This document shows, one piece after another, positions 11,905 to 22,239 of a DNA stretch of 64,000 bases. The translations under genes were made by a program, and so were the position numbers. The notes below the pieces were generated by a model that was not told where the DNA came from, did no database searches, and saw only the letters and a list, made by a program, of their open reading frames with translations. This stretch comes from Carettochelys insculpta (Eukaryota; Chordata; Testudines; Carettochelyidae), in NCBI RefSeq assembly GCF_033958435.1, contig NC_134137.1, forward strand, positions 241,412,501-241,476,500, in the 5' to 3' direction. Numbering within the stretch: position 1 is the stretch's first letter; the number at the start of each line of letters is the position of its first letter.

Positions 11905-12560
11905 GCTGCGTCTACACGTGCACGCTACTTCGAAGTAGCGGCACCAACTTCGACGTTAGGCGGCGAGACGTTGAAGTCGCTAACCTCATGAGGAGATAGG
12001 AATAGCGCCCTACTTCGACGTTGAACGTCGAAGTAGGGACCGTGTAGACGATCCGCGTCCCGCAACGTCGAAATTGCCGGGTCCTCCATGGCGGCCATCA
12101 GCTGGGGGGTTGAGAGATGCTCTCTCTCCAGCCCCTGCGGGGCTCTATGGTCACCGTGGGCAGCAGCCCTTAGCCCAGGGCTTCCGGCTGCTTCTGCGGC
12201 AGCTGGGGATCTATGCTGCAGGCACAGGGTCTGCAACCAGTTGTCAGCTCTGTGTATCTTGTGTTGTTTAGTGCAACTGTGTCTGGGAGGGGCCCTTTAA
12301 GGGAGCGGCTTGCTGTTGAGTCCGCCCTGTGACCCTGTCTGCAGCTGTGCCTGGCATCCCTATTTCGATGTGTGCTACTTTGACGTGTAGACGTTCCCTC
12401 GCTGCGCCTATTTCGATGTTGGGCTGAGCAACGTCGAAGTTGAACATCGACGTTGCCGGCCCTGGAGGACGTGTAGACGTTATTCATCGAAATAGACTAT
12501 TTCGATGTCGCAACATCGAAATAAGCTATTTCGATGTTGGCTGCACGTGTAGACGTAGCC
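11905..12560 (-). mobile_element. Palindrome-rich non-autonomous element, copy 3 (reverse)
   Basis: Reverse-orientation relative of the copies at 6,456 and 9,988. It contains a perfect palindrome at 12,008-12,038 (15-bp arms CCCTACTTCGACGTT around one G) and a subterminal palindrome at 12,511-12,539. If the element is read as GCTGCG...GTAGC, the flanks are CTTTA on both sides. It is shorter than the other two copies (about 656 bp). Many CpG sites remain, suggesting it is relatively young. No transposase is encoded. Confidence 0.85.
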
Positions 12561-12687
12561 TTTATGTCCACTCATCTGCCATCCTAACACCCAAAAGGGA
12601 CTCTTCCTCTACTCACTTTCAGGTGGCAGATGGAATTGGGCCTCGTATTCTCCTCAGAAAAGTTTGCTTCAGGCCTTTCCTTTGAAG

Positions 12688-12874
12688 CGGTGTTTCCCAA
12701 AGTGTGGTACGTGTACCACTGGTGGTAGGCAAAAGAATTTCAAGAGGTACGTGGCAGAAAATAAATTAACAAAAAGCACGAGATAAGCACTGGGACGGTA
12801 CTGGGAGAGGGGTATGCCAATAAGGCTGAAGTCCTGAAAGGAGTACATGGGTGTTTTAAGTTTGGGAAACACTG
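12688..12874. mobile_element. Miniature hAT element with perfect 8-bp target duplication
   Basis: Termini CGGTGTTTCCCAAAG and TTTGGGAAACACTG are inverted repeats (consensus CAGTGTTTCCCAAA). CTTTGAAG flanks both sides exactly (12,680-12,687 and 12,875-12,882). The element is 187 bp with no coding capacity. Terminal CAGTG and an 8-bp duplication are diagnostic of hAT transposons. Confidence 0.9.
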
Positions 12875-13775
12875 CTTTGAAGCATTGTTTGGCAACTAAA
12901 GGTGCTCATTTCACATGAGCAAGCAGAAATGGGTGGCAGCAACTGAAAAAGTATCTTACAAAGAAAAGGAACAAAACAAGTTGCTGAGCTGAGCGGCTTT
13001 GTGGAAAGGAAGCACAGAATAATACAGAGCAGAGGTATCAAGTCCAGACATTACTTCAGGAGCTAATGCCCTGACAGCTAGCCAGAGCCCTATTAGTATG
13101 TGTATAAAGACAGATTACAACTGGATTTCACACAGAGATATCTATTACACCTAGTGGTTATGCAAATTCTTCCTGATTGGTGGAGGCTTATTCACATGAC
13201 CAGGGAAGGTTGGCACTTCAAAGATGTTGGCACTTCAGAGGTTGGCATAACTTCATAGCAAGAGACAATAGAGAAAACACATAATGAAGTGAACAGAATA
13301 TTATTGTTTAGAACTGAGATCTCTTCTTCCGCGTAGAAATTCTCAGCTGAAAGTGCAGGAGGCCTAATGGAAAGTTTACACAAATATGGGCTGCTTTTTC
13401 AAGACGACCTAAATAAATTATTACTCATGAGTACAAACATTTTCATTACCCCCTGCCTTCAACAAGAGGCTTTAGACAAGTTGGCTCATTTATTTTAACC
13501 GTTGAGCAATCATTCACTTCGGTTAATCTCTAATGACACAATATAGACTATAGCTTCAAAAGAAGACAGGAAAAATCATTGACGTATGAGTGTACACATT
13601 GAACATGCAACTGTGGGAAACCAAAGAGTCCTGATTCTTTGAAGAATTTAGCTAATGTGATGTGAATGAACAAGATCTCTCTGCTTGCACCAAAAAATAT
13701 CCTCATTAATCATGCTTTTTTTTGTTCCTACGAGTGTATTAAGTTAACTCAGACCAGCTTTAGGCATTGTCAGGG

Positions 13776-13811
13776 TTGTAACACTCATCTGCAATTTGTA
13801 ACACTCATCTG
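13776..13811 (+). repeat. Two-unit tandem repeat, period 20 bp
   Basis: TTGTAACACTCATCTG occurs at 13,776 and again at 13,796, each followed by a short variable spacer. It is a simple local duplication. Confidence 0.85.
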
Positions 13812-14577
13812 ACCTTACAAATATGTTTGAACTGTATCTGCAAAGTAACTTTTTTCGTAAGACAAACGCAGGTCAACCATGTTTACTTGTCCCACCTTCC
13901 ATGTTGCCTCTTTGAGTCGGTACAATGCCTTAATGGAAACCTAGGTCTCAGTAGGTAGTAGTATGCCTGCAGCACAGGCACAAAGAACAAAACCAGCAGT
14001 ATGTGAGGAAGTGCGCTCTGGGATGTTCTTTTGCATAGACACCTGGGAGGAAGATAGAGGGCCCAAATCCATTAAATAGTCATGTTTAGAAAACCTTATC
14101 TATTCTGCGAAAGCACAAGCAAGTAGGAGGGGATGTGCAAAGCCAGACTTAGCATTATGGTGCAAATCTCTAAGACTGCTTTGTGCCATTGCCCTTCCCA
14201 AATATAATTTGTTTCTGTTCACAACACAGGCTAAAGGCCAGGCTGAGAAGGGTAGGAGGAAGAGATGCAGGGAGAGAATTCTCTGGGATAGGTGCTAAAC
14301 TTAGCTAATTAACTTTATATAACAATTTTGAGAAACCCACACAAACTGAGAAAAGACTTTAAATTCCCCCTCTGCTTTGTCCTGCAGAAGTGGAACTCAC
14401 CTTCTTGTTCCTTTCATTCTCAACAGCGTGTTGACAATTATTCACACTTCTAAAGCTTGCTCCACAAGGAATGGCACCAGATACAGTCAATTTAAAAAAA
14501 AAGTAAAGTTGACATGCTCATTTACCTTTCAAGGCCACCAAAATTCAAGCACTTCCCAGCACCATGAGTCTCATGGG

Positions 14578-14613
14578 CCCTGGGGGTATCTAACTCCCTG
14601 GGGGTATCTAACT
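14578..14613 (+). repeat. Perfect 18-bp tandem duplication
   Basis: CCCTGGGGGTATCTAACT is repeated twice without a gap. The exact identity suggests a recent slippage or duplication event. Confidence 0.9.
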
Positions 14614-16149
14614 GATTACAGACAACCAAGCATGTGCCATCTTAACCTACTGGCAAGAGAGAAACATTTGTAGTGGTTACTTGAATAGTAACAGAGCTAC
14701 GTTTAGAACACTTCATGGTGCTTAGGCTCTGATTTATCATAATATTTAGCAAATGTCTAATTTTAGACACATGTGTGGTCCTGCTGACTTCAGTGGGTCT
14801 ACTCACAAGCTTAAAATTAGACACATGCCCTGTAGGTTGTAGCCTAACTGTCTGTATTCTTAATTAAATGTTGTAGTGACTTCACCATCTTTTATACTGT
14901 CAGTTCACTTCACTTGCAGATTCCCCCCACAGATAAAATGTGTTTTCATGCTATATGACATGAATATTTACTTTCTCATGCTTCAGATATGGAGATTGGG
15001 AGAGGACAGGAGAGGAGAGGCAAGAGATGTCCAAAGAGGTCAGATTTTCCACCTGAGGAGTTTTTTTTTTTTTTGTTTTGTTTTTTTTTTTGTTGTTTGG
15101 CAACATTCAGTGACAAAAACAAAACAAAATAAAGGGTGAGATTAAAAAATATTCTCTAAACTGTGATGGCTCCATGTTAGGGGTTTGGAGGGTCAGCTTC
15201 AACATGATCACAGAACTTGCATTCAGCCCACAGGCTCAAATGCTGTATGTAAGACAATACGAGGCTGAAAGGTTTAAACAAAAATCTCTTGTGAGACTAG
15301 CCCATATGTTAGTGGCTCAGATCAACAGTTCTCTTAATTCAGCTGCTAAATGAGTTCTAAAATGGTGCACTCTTCTTTAGCAGCATTTGGAGCCAGTAAA
15401 GTGAGATGTTAAATCACTTTAGGCCCACTTCTGGCAAGAAGCTACACAGAGGCTTCTGTCAAAATTCATGCACAGTGGGGAAAATCAGAATGGAAATTTT
15501 CAACCTAAAAAAATTGCAATGGCAACACTGATTCCAAGACCCTGCAGAACAGGAGTCAGAAAAGCTATTGGGATAGCTGTACCTTGGGACAGATGCTTAG
15601 ATTGTGCTTTTGTCTACTATGTTTCCCGGTGGCTAACGACAATGTGCAATTCTCCACATATCTTACATCTCTGATGTACAAGTGACTACTTACAGACAGG
15701 ATTCCTGTGTAGTACATGTATCTGGTTTTCGGTCGTTTCAGTGTGGTAGCACAATTTGGCCTTTGAAGTTGAATGGAAAAAAAACCCCAAATACTACTTT
15801 TATCTGAGTAAGTGTCTCAAATAATACATCTATCAGGCTCAATTATTCATATAGTACTGCTCTGATTAGGTTTGGCATGTTAGTTGAAAAACATCTCTTC
15901 ACTGTCCTCAGGATGTCAGTCTACCTGCACAATCCCACCAAAAGGGCATCTTCTCAGTCACATATGGGAGGCATTTTTGATCTCAGGTGCAGTCTGTAAT
16001 CTTTGTATTATCTATGATGCATTGTAGCCCATGACTCTGAGGTGCTCAAAGAAGACCATCTCATTATCAAGAAGACACAGATCTAATTCCCTGATGAAAA
16101 ACATGAAAGAAGACTAACTGAATTTGAGGAGAGGAACAGGGAACAATAG

Positions 16150-16820
16150 GAAAGCTACCAAAACTTAGGATTCCCCCTTCAAAGTACAAATGGGGGTGAA
16201 ACAGGGCTGCATCATTGCCCCAACCATGTTTGCAGTTCTTCTTGCCACATTTTTTACTTATTTGGTGGGAAGCTCCTAGATTTCATTGAAATCATTTATA
16301 GAATGGATGGGAAGCTGTTAAGGTTAGCAGGTTGAAAGCTAAAAGTAAGATTCCAGTCACATCTGTTGTGAAACTTCAGTATGCTGATGATGCAGTTTTT
16401 GCCCTCTCTGAGAAGGATCTCCAAACTATCCTGAACATGTTTGCTGATGCTTATTCATGTCTTGGTCTCACACACTCAACATCAAGAAGACCAAAGTGCT
16501 CCATCAGCCTTCTCCAAAAGAGGTTCCACATGCTCCATCTAACAAAAATAGAGAAGTACTGGAGAATATCAACCATTTCCTCTACCTTGAAGTCACCTCT
16601 CATCCAGGGCAGCTATTGTCTGAGAAATCCAACACCATCTGAGCTGTGCCAGTGCAGAATTAGTTCATTTATGGCACAGGGTTTTGAAGATCACAACATT
16701 CAGACTCCAAGCTTCTTGTTTATCAAAACGTTATTCCCCCAACATTGCTGTATGGGTCTAAAACCTACAGGTATCACTTGAAAGTCCTTGAGGGCTTCAC
16801 CAATGCAGTCCTGGTAGGCT
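16150..16820 (+). mobile_element. Non-LTR retrotransposon reverse-transcriptase relic
   Basis: A GVKQGC-type reverse-transcriptase motif is encoded at about 16,193-16,210. The catalytic YADD box is at 16,380-16,391, with the flanking residues LQYADDAVFALSEKDLQ. A decayed LLYGSKT segment with a leucine-rich tail ends near 16,815. The first motif and the YADD box are in different frames, so at least one frameshift separates them, and further shifts and stops follow. It is dead and truncated at both ends. Clade is undetermined; it differs from the element at 4.3 kb. Confidence 0.8.
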
Positions 16821-19800
16821 GGGCCCTATTACATACTTATAAGAAATTGCAGTTGCATCAGCTGTAAAAATTCCATGTGCCCAATATTTTGTTCTTTTCT
16901 TTCCCTTTATTTTCTGTTTATTAAAGAATAATGGTGAATTTAACACAAAGCATTTATTAGGGAACAAGGCTAAGATTTTCTAAAATGCCTAGTGATTTTT
17001 GGCTCTTCAACATTTGGGATCCTCAACCGGTGACACCTTAAAGACTACTGAGTTCTAGAAAAAAAATTAACATCCATTCCCCAATAAATAAGCCCCCCTT
17101 AAAGTGCTTCTTTTTGGGCTCCCCAAAAGTTGAAGCACCAATTTTATTTTTTTGAAAATCACTTATGAAAACCTTGGCTCCCATGTCAAGGGATTTCAGC
17201 TGCTTTCACAGTTATTAGGCCCCAAGAAGTGCCAAGAGCTTGAAACATTATTACTTAGTTATCGCTATTTTACATATTTCGTTTGTTTAGAAGTTCACTA
17301 ATAAAAATAACTACTCACAGGCTCATCTCATATGACTACTTGCTCACATGACTCTGGTAAGATGTAAACAGTAAAGAGGAGTTACTTTACCTCCACATGC
17401 AGTGATCCAGCTAGGCTATGCTAACTGCGAAGATAGGTAGAGGCAAACTAGGAAAAAGGGACTCATTTAAGTTTTCAGGATTTTCTAAGAGAAAATACAA
17501 AAATTGTATCAGGAGGATAAATACTGAATATTATCAACTCTTTACCACTTATAATAAACTATAGGTTTCCAACACATTAACCTTTGTGAGCTTCTACACA
17601 CTACTCCTCTTTACTCTGTACAATTAATAACAAGAACTACAGAGATGATTCAACACTACACTGTTTCACTTCAGAGAAAAGAACCAACATTTCCTCTTCT
17701 TGGCTCTAATTTCAGCTCCACTCTTGCTGTCTTCTCTTTGCTTGTCTTCAGTTTGAAGTGGTTTTTAGGTTTGATATTTCTGTAGGTGTCCCTTTTCTCA
17801 CCAAGTTTATCCACCAGCGTAATTTTTTCACCTCCTACACCCTCACTTAGCCATTAGCCACCTTTGAAATGTACTCCTTGAACAGATGTTCAAACACTCC
17901 TGCTCTTTGTTGTACACTTCAGGTCCTTTGTGGGTGGCCTTTCTCCCTCACTGTTCTCATGGTCTGTTTTCATCTAACACAGCTTTCTGACCAATTTCCC
18001 TTTTCACCAATTATATTTCCTTTTTAATTTGTTTCCCTTGCTACTTTTTTTTCTGGTACATCTGCAGGTACAATTTCCCTCCACTTCCCTTCTCTAACAA
18101 TGTCTGCTCACATACCCACATTTCTGCTTCTCCTGACCTGAAACCTCCCCGTTTTCTCACTTCTAGTCCCCTATTTCTATTCTGCTGGGCTTTTTTCGTT
18201 TGTTTGTTTGTTTCATCCCATCATCTCATCACCTGTCCTAGCTCCGGGTCATCTGCTAGCTCAGCACCTACTTTCTTCTCCTTCCATTCTTCTTCACTAA
18301 CAGCTTTGTCCAACTGCCCACTGAAGGCTGGCTCCAAGTTGCCCTCTCATAGGCTGCCCTGCTCCTTAGGGCAGAATTCTATGCTGCTGCATCACAGCTT
18401 CAGCAGGTGCTAGTGCAAGGATCAGGGTTACCCTGCTCCTCACACACAGTCTCATCCATCTGCAATCTAATGATATAACTAACAAAAACAGATTTAAAGT
18501 GCTAGAACATTATGCAGTAGACATTGACTAACATGAAATCAAAGTATAACTCCTAAAAACCAAGACTGTTACATAACTCCATTCACTGGCACAAATTTTC
18601 CATTGAACCTTTTGGGTTTTGTTTTGTTTTGTTTTTCCCAATCTGTTGAGACCAATGAGGGTTAAATGTTTACTGTTTTTTCATGATGAATAAATGCTCA
18701 TAGGAGAAAAGTTAGATGGTAGGCGAATCAAACCCTACCAGTATTTATGTATCATTTAATCTCTGCACTGATATATATTTAAAACATTTTGCATTTTGAG
18801 AGTTTCAAAGATTAAACAGCATGTTTAGTGCATAAGGAAATAACTTATTTGATAGATTTACCTTGAAACATGATAACTGGTAATTACACTTTTGTTAGCC
18901 TTCAGGATGATCTGCTTTATTCATTCTATACCAAACAATGTCAGAGTTGAAAAGATATGCAAGAATAAATAAATTTTGCAAAGCAAGCACAATCCTAGGT
19001 GAACCTAATCTTTTCTAAGTACCTAACGATATAATTCACATCGCCTATGTTGAAAGAGTGAATAAAAGGGGAGAATGCGCATTATGTTTCACTAAAGAGA
19101 TTAAACATTAATATAGTTTAATAAAAAATCTTGATAGTGCTTTCAGAGAAACTACAAATGTAAAGAAGAAGTGCACATGACAAATATATGGTGCAACTCA
19201 GGTGAGAAAACAATATGGGGAACATGATTTGAGGCCTTCACATGGAAGGACACGGGCAATTCCCTCTGCAATATGAGGGGATAATCCGATCATTCACCTA
19301 TTAAATGAATCTCTCTCTTGGGCCCAGGTGTCGTGATTTAAGAGGACTGGGTCAATATGTGCAGTAAACAGAGATTTGTGTACAGTTTCAATACCTGGCA
19401 AGTCAAACTCAGCTCTCTGCTATACTGGATAACTCCCAGTGGAGCTAGTTTTGGAAGCTTATCTGAATTTACATCTATGTGACCGAGGGACAAACATTGG
19501 CCTAGTGTCCATAATTCAGTATCATTTTTATATTTATCTAAAAATACTTCAACAACAACTTCTTATCTATGGTAGTGGGAACTGTGCCTTTTGTCCCCTG
19601 ACAAAGCCTGTGCCTGTGTGTTGATCCATAGTCTACATAGACTGAAGGATACCTACTACTACTACTACTACTAGTTGGTTTGCCCAGCCTTTTGGAAAAG
19701 GACACCAAATAAAGCACAGCTCCTCCAAACAGCTTAGGCATCAATGTTCAGCTCCTCAAAGGGATTTAGTAGTGTAACTCTCTCTGATTTCAGTGGAAAT

Positions 19801-21149
19801 TAGGTGCTTAAATACTTTTAAGGATCTAGGCCTGAGTGATCACAGAACACTGGCGTACCTGGCAATCAGGTCACTTGGAAAATTTTTATGTGATTTTTTT
19901 TTTTTCAATTTCAGCAGAGGAATACAATGTACACAAAATCATTTCAAGCAAAATGTGGGTGAAATGCATTCCTCTGAACAAGATGTACGTATCATATAAG
20001 TCCCATTTAAGCCCTCAAAACAGGGCTAAAACAGAATTTAGAGGATGATTAGGCCTTACATTTGCTGTTTCCAGAGAAGCTCATTTAACCCTTTAAGAGT
20101 TATCCAAAAATATCAAGATAAATGACAGAGAGAGGGGCTAAGCTTGACTTTCACATCAGACACATTTCCCTGAGTATGTTCCACTTGCCTTTTTTGAAAT
20201 TTGTTTTTCATTGTAACTTGGAGGAGTGGGAGATTGTTAGCACTGGATTATATAGCCGGGTATGCTGGGGTGCTCTTTCCTATAGTTTCTGGCACAGTGA
20301 CTAATATTCCATGCTGCATTTCATGAAGCCAGATAGAACGGAACTAACACAGGAATCAATTCCCACATCGGCAGACTGCTTTCAGAGAATGGAAAGGATG
20401 TAAGTATTATGGCAATTATCCTTGTCTCATTTATTATGCTGAGGTAAGAGGCAATAAGAATGGACCACTTCTCCCTGCGTTTTGCTCAGAGGAATTCAAA
20501 TTGCTCCAACATGTGTCTCAAGCAGCTAAGGAAGAGGTACATGAACAAAAATAATAATTTAAAGGCTCAGTGAACTAAAAACAGAAAAAACTGCACTTGG
20601 TACCTAATAAAACATTTTAACAATGGAAAAATTATCCATTAGGAGTTAATTACCATTAACAATAACAAATTAACATTTCCAAATTCTTTTTCTCTCTCAC
20701 ACACACCCTCCCTCTGTTTCTCCCTACCTCCTTTCCAGTAAAATTGAATAATGATCACCAACCACCATACCACTAAAGTTACCTCCTTTTCTGCAGATAC
20801 TGTAGACCCAAGACAGAGAAAAGATTAACTCTACCTTCAAGAATTTTACCTGGAATAAGGACAAGGGTGAGAAATACATTTTGAAACATTTTCTGTTAGT
20901 ACATTAGGATTATCAAGCATGGTTTGTTTTTTTGGTTTTTTTGGCTTAGTAACTTGCTTTGATCTTTCAGTTTTCATTCACAATCACTTAAATCCTACTT
21001 TTTATTCTTAATAAAACACTTTTGTTTATGATCAAGTCCAGTGTACATAATTGTTAGCTGGAGGGACCAAACACTGAACGTATCTCCCTTTCGTTGATAA
21101 GGAAAGCAGCTTATGAGCTCGCTCTGTGTAAAAGTTTTAGGTTTAGTTC
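16821..21149. other. Intergenic DNA, no gene recognised
   Basis: Mostly AT-rich non-coding DNA. At 17,027-17,053 a short piece reads, in reverse complement, TAGTCTTTAAGGTGTCACCG, matching the tail motif of the repeat at 51,046. A (CTA)n run lies at about 19,653-19,673. T/G-rich runs lie near 18,198 and 18,617. No host exon was recognised. Confidence 0.55.
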
Positions 21150-22059
21150 CTTTTTGGGGATGGTGGAGTGTGACAAGGGTGCCTATTGTCACTTTTCTTG
21201 TTCTTGATCACAGTGGACTCGATTATGAACAGGACAGATGGCCATCAATGAGACACTGAGTGGACACTTCAAACAGCTACTGGACACTGATTTTGCTGAT
21301 GATGTTGCCCGCCTTTCACACCAACATGAAAGAATGGAAGAAAAGGTCACAACACTGGCCAAAACTGCCTCAGTGACTGCATTGAGCATTAACAACGGAA
21401 AGACTAAGACAATGAGGATCAACCACTCTAACAACACCAGCATCACACTGGGAGGGATGACCTGGAAGATGTAGAGCAGTTCATCTACTTGGAGAGTATT
21501 ATTGGCAGAGGCAGAGGAATAGAAAAGGATATCAATGCCAGGATAGGGAAAGTAACAGCGGCATTCAAAAATGCTCTATCTCATATTGAGTTCACAAATA
21601 ACATCTGCAAAGATGAAACTGTGGACCTTCAACACAAATGTGAATAGTGTGCTCCTGTATGGATGTGAGACCCGAGGTACTAAAAGTCTTCAAATCATAA
21701 GCTACAGACATTCATAAACAGATACCTGAGGTATATTCTTCACATCAAATCACAAGACTTTGTCACAAATGAGGAGCTTTTGAACAGACTTGACATTCAA
21801 ATCAAGAGAAGAATCTAGGCCACACTCTCAGGAAACCATCAACCATCTTAGTCTGTCAAGCTCTCAAATAGAACTGACAAGGAAAACACAAAAAAGGAAG
21901 ACCTCAGACAATGTGGAGAGGATCTACTGTGATTGCAGAACAACTGGGGTACTCCTGGAGTCAGCTAGAGGTTTTGTCCTGAAGCAGAGTGAAGTGGAGG
22001 AGACTTGTAAATGACCTATGTTCCACTTGGAGTACAAGGCTTTAAGTAGTAGTAGTAGT
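21150..22059 (+). mobile_element. Non-LTR retrotransposon relic with (TAG)n tail
   Basis: A QGCLLS motif follows an in-frame TGA that probably replaced an arginine codon (near 21,170). The catalytic FADD box is encoded at 21,292-21,303 in the frame opening at 21,238 (DTDFADDVARLSHQHE). A NGKTKTM block follows, and then, after stops, FIYLESIIGRG and RYLRYILHI segments of the C-terminus. The relic ends with a short (TAG)n tail at about 22,045-22,059. Several stops and frame changes make it non-functional. It is a different family from the elements at 4.3 and 16.2 kb, judging by motif spelling and tail. Confidence 0.8.
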
Positions 22060-22239
22060 TCCTGGGTGCTGTCAACAGCCCTACAGCTGAGCCCTGAGAG
22101 AACAGAGCTGATTCTGCATCTGAGTTGCTCTGCTGGGGTGTTGTTACCCCAACTCCATTCATTGGCTGGGGGAGACAAGAACTTCTGGCTCAACAGGACT
22201 AGATGGTGGGAAGCCCCAGAGGACAGGTTGGTGGGCTTG

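Larger units (their letters stand above)
12883..16149. other. Intergenic DNA, no gene recognised
   Basis: Non-coding by inspection. It contains two short tandem duplications (separate entries) and a T/G low-complexity run at about 15,061-15,094. Open frames are short and featureless. Confidence 0.6.
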
